Shown here: positions 34,020 through 45,205 of the stretch, piece after piece
Position numbering within the stretch: position 1 is the first letter of the stretch
How the letters are laid out: each line of letters begins with the position of its first letter
Assembly (NCBI GenBank): GCA_003952965.2
Contig: RXIC02000048.1
Span: forward strand, 62,001 to 126,000
Source of the DNA: Morella rubra
Lineage: Eukaryota > Streptophyta > Magnoliopsida > Fagales > Myricaceae
Length of the DNA stretch: 64,000 nucleotides
Direction of reading: 5' to 3'
Position numbers and translations under genes: made by a program
Notes under the pieces: model-generated
Seen by the model: only the letters and a program-made list of their open reading frames with translations
What the model was told of the DNA's origin: nothing
The model's database searches: none

Positions 34020-34870
34020 TGCTGCAGCTCCAATCGGCATTAAGTTTGGACGGCTCCAACTATGCCCTATGGTCCCAAGTTGTCGAGATGTATATATTCA
34101 GCAAAGACAAGTTGGGCTATCTTAATCCAACGTTTTGCAAATGGTGTACCGACAACGCCTTTGTCAAGGGCTGCCTGATCAACTCCACAAAGTCTTCTCT
34201 TATTTGTAATTTTATTTGCTTTCCTACTGCAAAGCTTGTTTGGATTCTATTGCTACCACTTACCTCGATGGTAGTGATACATCTCAAATTTATGACCTTA
34301 GGCGTCGTGTGACCCGGCTTAGCTAGAGAATCTCTTGAGAAATTTTGTACCGATCTCCAGGGGTTATGGTGTGAAATAGATTTTCAACGTCCTAATCCTA
34401 TGGAATGTGCAGTTGACAACCATCATTATAATAATATTGTTTAACAAGATCAGGTCTATGTTTTTGGATGGACTCGATGACAAACTTGACAAAATAAAAG
34501 GAGATGTACTGCAACTACGTCCTTTTCCCACGGTAGAACAAGCTTACGCCCATGTTCGACGTGAAGCTATCCAACAGGCTGTCATGATCATAGGCAATAC
34601 GAATCATACTTCTGGTGCAGTTCTTGCCACCAAGGGCCTGAGACTTGACCCTTCTAATCAGTTTTCGACTAGCTAGAAGTCAAAACCAAGTGCCTCCACT
34701 GATAGCTTGAAGTGCACACACTGCGGCAACTAGAAACATACCTGTCCAAAATGCTTCAAGCTCCACGGGTACCTGGATTGGTGGAGTGAGCATCAAGCCC
34801 ACAAATGTCGTTCCAATACTGAGAAAGATAAGGGTCAAGGGAAGGTAGTCATGGTAATTGCAGAACTATA
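34020..34870 (+). pseudogene. Copia gag region (broken)
   Basis: Recognisable blocks are DGSNYALWSQVVEMYI (34,046 on) and FLDGLDDKLDKIKGDVLQL (34,455 on). At 34,715-34,790 there is a degenerate zinc knuckle, CTHCGN then KHTCPKCFKLHGY, interrupted by a stop codon. Gag would form the particle and bind RNA through the knuckle. Several stops and frame changes make it non-functional. Confidence 0.8.
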
Positions 34871-34901
34871 ACTCTCCTTCACACCTCAAGTAGCATCAAG
34901 A

Positions 34902-37900
34902 GTGGATGTTCCTGCACTACCCGATCCAGGTATACTTGGTTGTGGCTATTATAGTTCTTCTCATGATGTTGATCGTAGTATGTGGTTACTTGACTCCAGC
35001 GCCACCGATCATATGACCTTTGCAGCCTCAGACTTCACACATGCTTCCTTGCCGGGACGCAATAATATTGCAAATGCCAATGGTGCAATTTCCCCTGTGG
35101 TTGACGTAGGCACAATATCGTTGTCCCCTACCTTGCAACTTCATAATACTCTACTCGTGTCGTCATTGTCTCATAGACTCCTATCTGTAAGTCAAGTGAT
35201 GATAGATCTTAATTGTGTGGTACTAATGTATCCTACTCATTGTCCTTTACAGGATTTTCTCATCAAGGAGATTATTAGGCGTGATACTAAAAGAGGTGAG
35301 CTCTATTACATGGATATTCTCAGTTTGGGTCAAGCACACAACATATTGTAAACTGTGGATGTCAAAGAGCGAAAAATTTGGCTTTGGCATTGCCGTCTAG
35401 GACACCCATCATTTGCTTATATGAAACATTTGTTTCCTTCATTACTTTCCTCTATGAAGAATTTTGATTTTAAATGTGAAACCTGTATTTTGGCAAAGAG
35501 CCATCAAGTTGCTTACCCTTTGAGTTCTAGCAAAAAAGAGATATTCCTTTTGGTTTCATTCACTCGGATGTCTGGGGACCTTCCCCGGTAACTACTGTGT
35601 TGGGTTTTCAGTGGTTTGTGATCTTTATTGACGATTGTACTCGAATGACATGGCTATATTTGTTGAAGCATAAAGATGAAATTTTGAAAGTATTTCGATC
35701 TTTCCATGTTATGATGCAAACTTAGTTTTTGGCCAAAATTCAAATTTTGAGATCTGATAATGGTGGTGAAATTATTAACCACTACTTTCGTGACTATTGT
35801 CGCCTCCATGATATTCTTCATGAGACGTTTTACCCACATACTCCTCAGCAAAACGGCACTTCTGAACGGTAAAATAGACATCTACCTGAAATCACTAGAG
35901 CCTTACTCCTTGGTGCCTATGCTCCTAATCGGTTTTGGGATGAAGTGGTTGCTACTGCTGTTCATCTTTTAAAATCGCATGCCGTCGAAAGTCTTGGGAT
36001 TTATCACTCTGTCACAAGCTCTCTCATTTCATGTCCCGTTGCCATCTATGTTGATGTTGCCTCCATGTGTTTTTGGGTGTGTGGCTTATGTCCATCTCCA
36101 AAAGCACCGACGCACAAAGCTTGATGCGTGTGCTCTCAAATGCTTGTTTTTAGCATATGCTTTTCAACATAAAGGATATTGTTGTTCTGATCCTAAATCT
36201 AACCGGACGTATATTACCATGGATGTCACATTTAAGGAGTCAAAGAGGTTTTTTTCTCCCAATTCCGCACTTCAGGGGGGGAAGGATCAAGAATAGCCGA
36301 ATTGGTTAGAATTAAATTGGCCAGGGTTGCATGATATACGGCACAGGAAGATTCAGTCACAAAAAATGCTGATTTTTCTCCTAATATTTCTGCTTCTCTT
36401 GATTTGGTGGCACATGAGGCACAAGATGGGGGAACTTACGCTTGTTGCAAGTGGAGCCCCCTCTATAGTACCTGCGACATCTTATCCTGAGAATGATCTT
36501 GAGGTAAGCCAATTAAATTCAAATATTATGGAATCTTCTGCTGCAAGATATGTGCTACCTTATAGGCAAAATGGGGAAAGACCACCTAGCCGTTACTCTC
36601 CTAATTTTGAGGACAGAAGATCACAGTATCCAATTGCCAATTATGTGGCCACAAAGTCACTAATAAAGCCTATCAAGGCTTTTCTATGTGAGCTGTCCAC
36701 TTGCTATTCCAACAAAAATTGAAGATGCTTTAGGAGACCCGAATTGGACTCAAGCAATCCAAGAAGAGATGAGTGCATTGCTGTAGAATAAAACCTGAAA
36801 TTTAATGCCATTGCCGGATGGATAAAAAACCGTGGGATGCAAGTGGGTTTTTTTCTATCAAATACATGGCAGATGGTTCAATCAAACGCTACAAGGCAAG
36901 ACTCGTGTTAAAAGGCGTCAATCAAACATATGGAGTTGATTATCACAAAAAAATTTCACTAGAGGCAAAATTAAATATTGTTCAGGTATTAGTGTCTCTT
37001 GCAGCAAACTTGGATTGGCCGTTATGCCAATTTGATGTGAAGAATGCTTTCCTTTGTGATGATCTTGAAGAGTAAGTGTACATGGATATTTTGTGACTAA
37101 TGGAACTAGGGTGGTTTGTAAGTTACAGCGTGCCCTATATGATTTAAAGCAATTGCCAAGGGCATGGTTTGGGAGATTTAGTCTTGCAATGAGAAAATAT
37201 AGATTTCATCATAGCAACTCACATCATACTCTATTCCTAAAGAGGCAAAATGACAAGGTGATAGCCTTGATTGTCTACGTGGATGATATTATCATCACAA
37301 GAGATGATCTTGATGAAATATCACAACTCCAAGGGCAGTTGGCGGGTGAATTTGAAATGAAAAATTTGGGTGGACTAAAATATTTTTTGGGCATAGAAGT
37401 TGCAAGATCACATCAAGGTATATTTTTGTCCCAACGAAAATATATTTTAGATTAATTAGTAGAAGTGAGTTTATTAGAATGTAAACCTGTGGATACCCCG
37501 ATTATTCAAAATCATAAGCTGGGGATGTATGAAAATCAGAAACTAGCCAATAAAGAGAGATACCAATGCTTAGTTGGCAAACTCATTTATCTCTCTCGTA
37601 CTCGACCTGATATTACATATGAGGTTAGTGTAGTGAGTCAATTCATGCATTGTCCAGGTGAGGAGCACATGGATGCCATGACTCGTATCCTCAAATATTT
37701 GAAATCTTCTCCAGGGAAAGAGCTTGTATTTTCTAGAAATAATCACTTAGATGTGGATGGCTATACGGATGCTAATTGGGTAAGGGATATCTCAGACAGG
37801 AAATCGACCTCAGGATATTTCACCTTAGTTGGTGGAAATCTCGTGACATGGCGAAGTAAAAAATAGAAAGTTATAGCCCTCTCAAGTGCTGAAGCCGAAT

Positions 37901-38112
37901 TTCAGGGAATGGCCAAGGGACTATGTGAACTGTTATGGCTAAAACGGTTATTAACTGAGATTGGATTTGCTCCAAAATCAGACATGAATCTTTTCTGCGA
38001 CAATAAAGCAACCATTGATATATCCCACATCCTCGTACAACACGATCATACCAAACATGTGGAGGTGGATCAGCACTTTATTAAGCACAATCTAAGTCAG
38101 AGGATCAATTAG
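34902..38112 (+). pseudogene. Copia pol region (protease, integrase, RT, RNase H; broken)
   Basis: The protease block reads LLDSSATDHM with the usual DSGA altered. A GAG-pre-integrase block follows (WHCRLGHPSF, then CETCILAKSH, 35,390-35,510). The integrase core is recognisable across frames (35,560-35,880), including an SDNGGEI block. Reverse transcriptase includes FDVKNAFL (about 37,030) and the catalytic YVDD (about 37,280). RNase H has YTDANWVRD and STSGYF (37,760-37,820), then LFCDNKATIDIS. At least eight separate open blocks show that the polyprotein is dead. Confidence 0.9.
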
Positions 38113-38208
38113 TAGATATACTTACCCAAGCCATGTGCAGCAAGGATTTTTACAACTCACTAGACAAGTTGTGCATCAAAGATATCTATGCATCAACTTG
38201 AGGGAGAG

Positions 38209-38415
38209 TGTTGGCGTGAATTGTCATATGAGAGGATAGTGGAGGAATTATAGGAGACTGGAGATTATAGGAAAGATATTCCTTCCTTTATAATTGTACA
38301 AAATTATAGGAGCAAATCTGTATAGTGTAGACAAGTATTGTATTTTGTTCTTTATATGGTTACCAAGTCAGTTTGTAAAGCTAACGTTGAAATATATTGA
38401 AATCACATTTTGACA
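38209..38415 (+). repeat. 3' LTR of the Copia element
   Basis: It starts TGTTGGCGTG directly after the polypurine tract and ends ATTTTGACA, followed by the CCAAC duplication. Confidence 0.95.
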
Positions 38416-38799
38416 CCAACTTCATTATTGAGATCTTTCTTAGATAATTTCAACGATTATTAGAGTAGGCTTTATAATTACCATTATAACAACCTCAAGT
38501 GATTCCTGGCGCAACGCAACAACTATGCTATGCTAAGCGAAGCTAAAGAAATGTAACTACTTTGTAAATGTATTGGTTGATTGGTAAAATTCTTATGTCA
38601 AAATATTATTTTATTAAATTATATTTTTGGTTTAATTCATGTAAAAGAATTAGTCTTGGTCCGTGATATTGAATAAGGATTAAGAATGCTGTAGAAAAGA
38701 GGTTGAAGCTTCCAAAAGTGTGTTTTTAGCTATCAGATAGGTCTGGAACAAATTTGAGATTGTTTTTGGAGTGTTTCAATTGAAGAAGTTAGAATGGGG

Positions 38800-40275
38800 T
38801 TAGATTGCAGCCAGACTGAGGCTTGCTTGGCAGTAAAATAATAGAATTGGTTGAAATTCTAGAAAACTCGCCTGACTTTTTCAATGAACCTTTTTACCCG
38901 ACCTACCATTCACTCTATAAATAATTACCTACAAGCCTCTCTCAATGTCTAGTTGACAAATTGTTCATTCTATACACGCATACACTTTAAGAGTTTTTTA
39001 TTTCCTTTGGTTTTCTCTCCAAGAAATCCAACACCTATTGAAAACTATTTGAGTCCATGTTTACTTCATATACTCGGAAGATGTTGCTGTATAGATCTTC
39101 TAGAGTTGAACATTCAACCATCTCTACATGTTGTTGGAGGTTATCATCACCCATGACCAAAGAAAGCCTTGAGAGTTCTCAAGGATTGTTGCTAGAGGTT
39201 CTAGTGGAAAGACACTTTTGAGTTCATGTGGTATCCACGTGAATGTGAAAATAGTTTTTATGGGGAAAGTCATAGTTAGCTCCATAAGTATGAGCAAAAA
39301 TAAATTGGTACCCACAACTATCAAAAAGGCGATTTGAGACCCTTAACTTTTGAAAATAATCAATTCACGCCCCCATCCAAATTAGGAGTTAAATCCGACT
39401 GAAAATCATGCAAAATGATTGAAATGCCCCTCCAAGACTAAATTTTTAAAAAATAATAAAAATGTGAGAAACAAATTAAAAAATAAATAGATTATTGAAA
39501 TAGAGTTTCAATATGTTTATTTAAAAAATATCATTTTTTATTTTTAATGAATTTTTTAATTCTTTTGGTAATTTTATCTTGGAGGGCATTTTGGTCATTT
39601 TTCATGATTTCCGCCAAATTTGGATAGGAAGCTTGAATTGATGATTTTCAAAAATTAAGGATCTTAAATTGCCGTTCTCAAAATAGTTGGTACTAATTTG
39701 ATTTTTACTCATACTTTACGGGACTAACTATGACTTTACTCCTAGGTTTTATCAAGAATTATATGCTGGGAATCGGCTTGTGAAGGTTTCTTCTCTAGTG
39801 ACTTTACAAATTGAAAAATCTAGAAAGACAAAAGGACTTTGTTTAGGATCAACGGTTGTAAAGTTTTGTTCATAGTGGATCGATCGGTATAACCTACATC
39901 CAGAGTATTTTTGCTTCTTGAAAAAGGACCTTCATGGAACTTTTCACTTTGTGAGAAAAAATCTTTGTGTGATTGTTGATCTCTTTCTTGCTGTCTTGGT
40001 AATCTTGTGTGTATCTTTATTAATTGTGATTGCTTAATTAATAATCTTGTACATTAATTAAGCAATCTTGATTTAAAGAATCTACTTTTCTGCAATCTTT
40101 AGTTATGGTTAGATTAACTTTGTCTGTAGTTAGAGACTCGTGTTAATCTGTTAATTGATAGCTTGTTATTATAAGTGTTGAAGGTAATTGTTTGAGTTTT
40201 TAAAATACCTATTCATCCCGGCCTCTTGGTATAGTTTAGGTCTAAACTTGAATTTTCATACTTATAAACCCAACT
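38800..40275 (+). mobile_element. Copia (SIRE-like) LTR remnant, interrupted by a MITE
   Basis: A TATA-like CTCTATAAATAA lies at 38,913-38,924. Near 40,207 the sequence ACCTATTCATCCCGGCCTCTTGGT resembles the decayed C-run end of SIRE-like LTRs (compare 1,150-1,166). The part between is non-coding and reads like LTR and leader. The left boundary is uncertain and no target duplication was found. A MITE is inserted at 39,266-39,737. Confidence 0.4.
39266..39737. mobile_element. MITE with long inverted repeats
   Basis: The left arm AAAGTCATAGTTAGCTCC, and on to about 39,430, is matched by the reverse complement of the right arm, which ends GGACTAACTATGACTTT at 39,737. Further paired words include CAATTCA with TGAATTG and GGTAC with GTAC. 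The length is about 472 bp, AT-rich and without coding. It sits inside the Copia LTR remnant. The superfamily could not be settled because no clear target duplication was found. Confidence 0.75.
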
Positions 40276-40381
40276 AAACTAATTAGCACCCATTCGTTAC
40301 ACATATACAAAGACCTACGGGATGGAGAGAAAGAAGACTACCTCTATAGATATATAGGGAAAGATCAAGAATGATAAAGCT

Positions 40382-42373
40382 CTAGAATAAGATCCATCGA
40401 GGAATGACAGAGTCTAGCATGTGGACGAGTGCAAACCTCAAACTTCGCATGCCCCACCAGAAACTTCCTAACCATCTTTCAAATATATTTGTGGACCCCA
40501 CCAGGCCAGATTGAACTGCTTCAAGAAATATTCCAAAATCAAATACTATGGTATCTGGTGTTTTTCCATCGCAATATTTGTCTAAAAACGTGTAATTTCC
40601 TGAATTACGAGAACAGTCAAAGAAGTCAAGGGAACATCCACTATGAATTTCACAGGCTTTGTCCCAGCAAGACATCTTTCGTTCGACAAACCAAAAGTAC
40701 CAAACGCCACCCAATGCCTAAGAGGTCGGCAAGTAATCAGTTCACACCGCAAATAATACTATAAGCCAAAAGAATGAATTAACAAAGAAAACTTTGCAGA
40801 AATATAACTCCAATTTGAAGGAAAGATAATACTAAAGAAAAACACGCGATTTTGAGACTCTAGTCATTAATGCTATATGTGATCAGTTCACATTCCAGTG
40901 TCGCTTATGTAGTAATTTCTCGCCCCTTGGGACGCTATCTAGTGGTTGGTGGACATGACCTCTAAGTATTCAACAAGCCATATCAATATTGCTTGGGTGT
41001 AGGGTCGAGTCAGGATTCGCCCAACAAGTTTGAGTCGCCTTGTTAGGCGAATCCTGACTCAACCGCATACATGTACGTGCTAGGCCGAAAGTGTGGATCG
41101 ACCTAAAGGACAGAGACTATCCTACAAGAGAGGCTTAACTAGTAAGGTATAGCTCTCTTAGTGGTTAAGCTTTTTTTATGTAGTAATTCGTCTCCCTCCC
41201 TCCACATAGCTTTTCTATTTCCTACCTGAATGCAATGCATGCAGACCTAAAAAATAAAAAATCCACTTTCCGCAAATTATTTGTTAAGGAAAATAAATAA
41301 GCTTTAAGTACTGCTTGTCAAAGCAAAAATGAACTACGTAAACAAAAAAAATTAAGATGATATCAAAGAATATGAAATGGAGTCTGAAACTTACCAAGCT
41401 GAGATAGATGTACAGGAAGAGACTGAATGCAACATTTCGCCACACAATTTTAGCAGGTCCTCTGATACTGATAGCACTCATCAATATTTTCTTCCAATGT
41501 GAGTGTAGTCGAATAAATATTATCAGCGATTGGCAGACTAGAACAACTTGCAGAACCCGGGATGTATGCTCCGTACAAAAATTTGGAGCCTGACTTTGGA
41601 TAGGTAAATTAGCACCTGAACATATGACAAGGGTACACGTAATTAAGATATGGTTATGAATGATATTAATTGTTCATTAAAATTGCATATGCTTTTCTCA
41701 TATTCAAATCACATAGATATCCAAACTATCTTTCTAGGAAAACTAATTGTATTCTCTTGAGAGAAAATCAAGTTTCTTGACCATTACCTAGAGTAGAATT
41801 AATGGACAGAAAACAAAACAAAAAAACCCAACAGCTTTAACAGCCAGAATTAATGGACTTCTCCAATACCCCTGCTACGTACGCTAACGACAGATTTTTA
41901 TATAATAGAGCTAATTTAATAATTTTTTAAGTCAACACATATATATAACTAGATCAAGCAGAGACGCGCGTCTAGTACTTCATTACCTGTGGGTTTGGAA
42001 GAGCAGCGAGAAAGTCGATTAGGAAGTAAGACGACAGGTACTTCTTTGCTATTAGCCAAGGATCTTTGATGACCTTTGGTCGACCCAGTTTATAATAGCC
42101 CTCCTATATATACGGACAAATAAATTGCAAAATGATATGTACAACAAAACTTAAATCCACCGTCGATCCTAAAACAATTATTGCAGTTCCGTTCTCTGTA
42201 AATCAAGGCACTTTCTCTCTTCATCGATCACAAGAACGTACAAGCAAGCAGCAATCATTAGTAGTACTTGAAACGGCCACATCAACAACTGTACATAATT
42301 AGATGATAAAGATCGACCGAGCCGCTCCCGGGGATCAAGAATTGCCGTTGGATTGTCCATGCTATCCTGATCC
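40382..42373 (-). pseudogene. Cyclic nucleotide-gated channel (CNGC), N-terminal and pore half
   Basis: Four - strand exon-like blocks have GT/AG ends. 42,373-42,178 gives ILDPRERL and an S1-like FQVLLMIAACLYVLVIDEERKC. 42,103-41,997 gives KLGRPKVIKDPWLIAKKYLSSYFLIDFLAALPNP. 41,615-41,395 gives an S4-S5-like stretch ending AFSLFLYIYLSL, with a frameshift. 40,717-40,382 joins in frame and holds the pore region: GGVWYFWFVERKMSCWDKAC, then FDFGIFLEAVQSG, then FWWGMRSL. The S2 segment expected between the first two blocks is missing. The C-linker and binding domain are missing, but equivalents lie at 17.6-18.6 kb on the same strand. Confidence 0.8.
41007..41060. repeat. Near-perfect short hairpin in a CNGC intron
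   Basis: GAGTCAGGATTCGCCCAACAAG at 41,007-41,028 pairs with 41,039-41,060 over 22 bp with a single mismatch. The loop is 10 bases. It lies between the S4-S5 and pore blocks of the CNGC pseudogene. There is no coding role, and its origin is unknown. Confidence 0.85.
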
Positions 42374-42548
42374 CTGAAATTAAGGCAAATAACGAACAAA
42401 AATAATAATGTAATTAGTATGTTCGTTTAAGTACTAAGAATCAAATTAAGTTGGAGCAATTGATCAATCATTTAATTTATATTGTTAATACTCTTATCAT
42501 AATTAATTACGAAGTAGAAGTACCCTAAAATATTTAACAGAAGTTGAT

Positions 42549-43278
42549 TGATGTGAACCTCGCCAAGAATAACGAGACCCAACAACGAAAGGGAATCCAA
42601 GATCGTTCTAGGACTGATTCGAATGGAAGACCTCGACCCGTTGTTTATGAAAACAAGAACCTCGGTATAAGGAAGACGCCACAAACGGTGATGGAAATTC
42701 CGTTTGATAAGTCAAGTTGAACGCCACGGGAAATCCCGATAAGTTCGAGAAGTTCTTCAAAGAACCAAAGAGAATTAATCCTCACAATTTTGATTAAACA
42801 ATGACTGCCGAATTACAAAGCAAAGGCTCCTATTTAAAGGCTAAACGTTACAAGGAAAATAACCCTAACAAGGAAACCTAATTAAACCCGAAATTAGCTA
42901 AGGAAATAAAGCCTAACACGCCTAAAACAAAACACACTAAAAAGGCAAGAAAGTTGGCGCCTACAAGAGCCAAGAAAGGAAATAAATGGCGCCTAAAAAT
43001 AAAGACTCAATAAGGAAAAGGTGTTGGGCGTCCAAAAGAAGTGCAAGCCATAAAAGGAAGGATTGGGCGCCTAGAATAGAGATCCTTCTAGAATGAAGCC
43101 AAACCCCGTGACACGTGACAAGGGAATCTTGTTCAATGGGCCTCCATGAATTTGCTTGAGCCCATGCCTCTTGAATTAGCCCGTTGAGTAACTCTTTAAA
43201 CTTCTTGGCTCGTGCCCTCGTAACCGGCCCAATGGGAACTTGAATTGGATCCTTCGAAATGCTCCTTGATTTCCATCA
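42549..43278 (-). repeat. 3' LTR of Gypsy copy 1
   Basis: The ends are TGATG and CATCA. It is about 75 bp shorter than the 806 bp LTR at 53,003-53,808, because the segment around the repeated GCGCCTAGAATAGAGATCCT is rearranged. Confidence 0.85.
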
Positions 43279-44692
43279 TTCCCCTCCTCTTGAAAAGGAT
43301 TTGCCCTCAAATCTTCACCTACATCAAAAGGACTCAAATCAGTAACATTAAAAGTGGCACTTACATGATACTCACCTGGTAAATCTAGCTTATAGGCGTT
43401 ATCATTGATGCGCTCGAGGACTTGGAAAGGACCATCCCCTCTTGGGAGCAATTTGGAACGTCTTTTTGCCGGGAATCGTTCTTTTCGCATATGCAGCCAA
43501 ACCCAATCGCCGGGTTCAAAAACTATCTTGTGACGTCCCTTGTTGGCTTGTTTCGCATACTGCTCCGTTCGTCGTTCGATGTTGAGTCTCACTTTCTCAT
43601 GAATCTGTTTAACAAAGTCAGCTTTCTTTTTGCCATCTAAATTAACATGCTCAGTCAAAGGCAAAGGAGATAAGTCCAATGGAGTTAAAGGATTAAAACC
43701 ATATACTATTTCAAATGGCGAAAATTTAGTAGCAGAATGAACAGCTCTATTATAAGCAAACTCAACATGTGGTAAACATTCTTCCCATGTTTTGATGTTC
43801 TTTCTAATGATCGCCCTCAATAAAGTAGACAAAGTCCTATTGACTACCTCAGTTTGACCATCAGTTTGTGGATGACAAGTAGTGGAAAACAAGAGCTTAG
43901 TACCTAGCTTACACCATAAAGTTTTCCAAAAATAGCTCAAGAACTTAGCGTCTCTATCCGAAACAATTGTCCTAGGCATGCCATGTAATCTCACAATCTC
44001 TCTAAAGAACAAATCAGCAACATGCGAAGCGTCATCCGTTTTGTGACATGGAATAAAATGTGCCATCTTAGAAAATCTATCCACAACCACAAAAATCGAA
44101 TCTCGTCCACGTTTAGTCCTAGGTAATCCTAGCACAAAATCCATTGAAATATCAATCCAAGGCTCACTAGGAATGGGTAAAGGAGTATACAAACCGTTGG
44201 GCTGCACTTTGGATTTAGCTTGCCTACATGTGACACATCTACCACAATTCGTTCAACATCTCGTTTCATGTGAGGCCAATAGAAGTGTTCTTGCAAAATA
44301 GCTAAAGTTTTTGCAACTCCAAAATGTCCCATTAACCCTCCACCATGTGATTCTTGCACTAATAACTCCCTCAATGAACAATTAGGCACGCATAACTTAT
44401 TCTCTCGAAATAGAAATCCATCAAACCTAAAGAACTTACCACATGCAATTTTCTCACAAGCCCGATATTCCTCACCAAATTCGTGGTCATCAGAGTATAA
44501 ATTTTTAATATGCTCAAAACCAAGCAACTTTGCATCTAGTGTGGAGAGTAAAGCATACCTGCGAGAAAGGGCATCGGCTACCACATTCTCCTTACCTTGC
44601 TTATACCGAATGACGTATGGAAACGTCTCAATGAACTCCACCCAACGCGCATGCCTTTTGTTTAGCTTGTGTTGGCCCTTCAAGTGTTTCAA
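43176..44692 (-). pseudogene. Gypsy copy 1 integrase and RNase H tail
   Basis: The block 44,692-44,230 holds the RNase H end ([17 protein letters not shown]) and the integrase zinc-finger part ([18 protein letters not shown]). The block 44,207-43,176 holds the catalytic core with DDE residues ([22 protein letters not shown]) and the C-terminal [20 protein letters not shown]. The two blocks are out of frame near 44,200, and a further single-base change near 43,257 alters the last residues. Integrase would insert the cDNA. There is no chromodomain motif at the C-terminus. Confidence 0.85.
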
Positions 44693-44733
44693 GGACTCAT
44701 GATCGGTGTGAATTCCTTAGGCCATAGCTGCCA

Positions 44734-45205
44734 ACACTCCCTCCCCTAGCATTCGTTTGAATGCGCTTTTCCTCTTCCAACCCCTTGCTGCTTCTTCACG
44801 TCTTGGGGGCAGTTTTGCTAAGTGCACTTGATTTCCCTTTAATGAATCCCATTGTCAGGCTTGCCGATACTTACTTTCGTAGTCTGTTTGGTCGATATTT
44901 GTCCTGGAGAATCGCTTTTATATTTTTTTCAAATGATGCGCCGGGCACTTGAAACTCAATGGACGTCTATCTCCTGGGTGGTTCAAAAATGGAAAATTTC
45001 GCAAATGTCTCTTTCTCATAATCTCAAACAAAGTCGGGGTTTGTCAGATGTCAAGTGGCGCGCTTATACCTAGCTATCGGCGCTCTCAGTTTCTGTGAGA
45101 AGTTTAGTGGCACTAACATGCCATCTAAGCTCCACTTTTACCATACGGTTCTCTCTAGATCTCAAGAGGCGTAAGACAAGTGGAGTTTAACTGTTGGCAA
45201 AGAAT
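44734..45205. other. Unassigned sequence between Gypsy copy 1 and the truncated paralogue
   Basis: I see no clear homology. Short + strand open frames (44,761-45,073) have no recognisable motif. It could be host sequence or a fragment of another TE. Confidence 0.4.

Larger units (their letters stand above)
33606..38415 (+). mobile_element. Copia retrotransposon, structurally complete, coding-dead
   Basis: It has two LTRs of about 207-208 bp (33,606-33,813 and 38,209-38,415) and a perfect 5 bp target duplication CCAAC (33,601-33,605 and 38,416-38,420). A methionine-tRNA-type PBS (GGTATCCAGAGCC) directly follows the 5' LTR, and a polypurine tract (TTGAGGGAGAG) precedes the 3' LTR. The order gag, protease, integrase, reverse transcriptase, RNase H is that of Copia (Pseudoviridae). 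By eye the LTRs differ at about 14 positions, so the insertion is not recent. Many stops and frameshifts prevent a polyprotein. Confidence 0.95.
42549..44733 (-). mobile_element. Gypsy element copy 1 (3' half only)
   Basis: It comprises the 3' LTR (42,549-43,278), the polypurine tract, and the polyprotein back to the RNase H region, where homology to copy 2 stops near 44,733 at host-like sequence. It is almost identical to the matching part of copy 2, so the two are recent relatives. The left flank TTGAT has no partner. The 5' half (gag, protease, RT, 5' LTR) is absent. Confidence 0.85.

Noticed and set aside
44761-45073. Overlapping + strand frames
   Set aside because: They show no recognisable motif and lie between a TE breakpoint and a truncated gene. 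They are left unassigned rather than called as genes.
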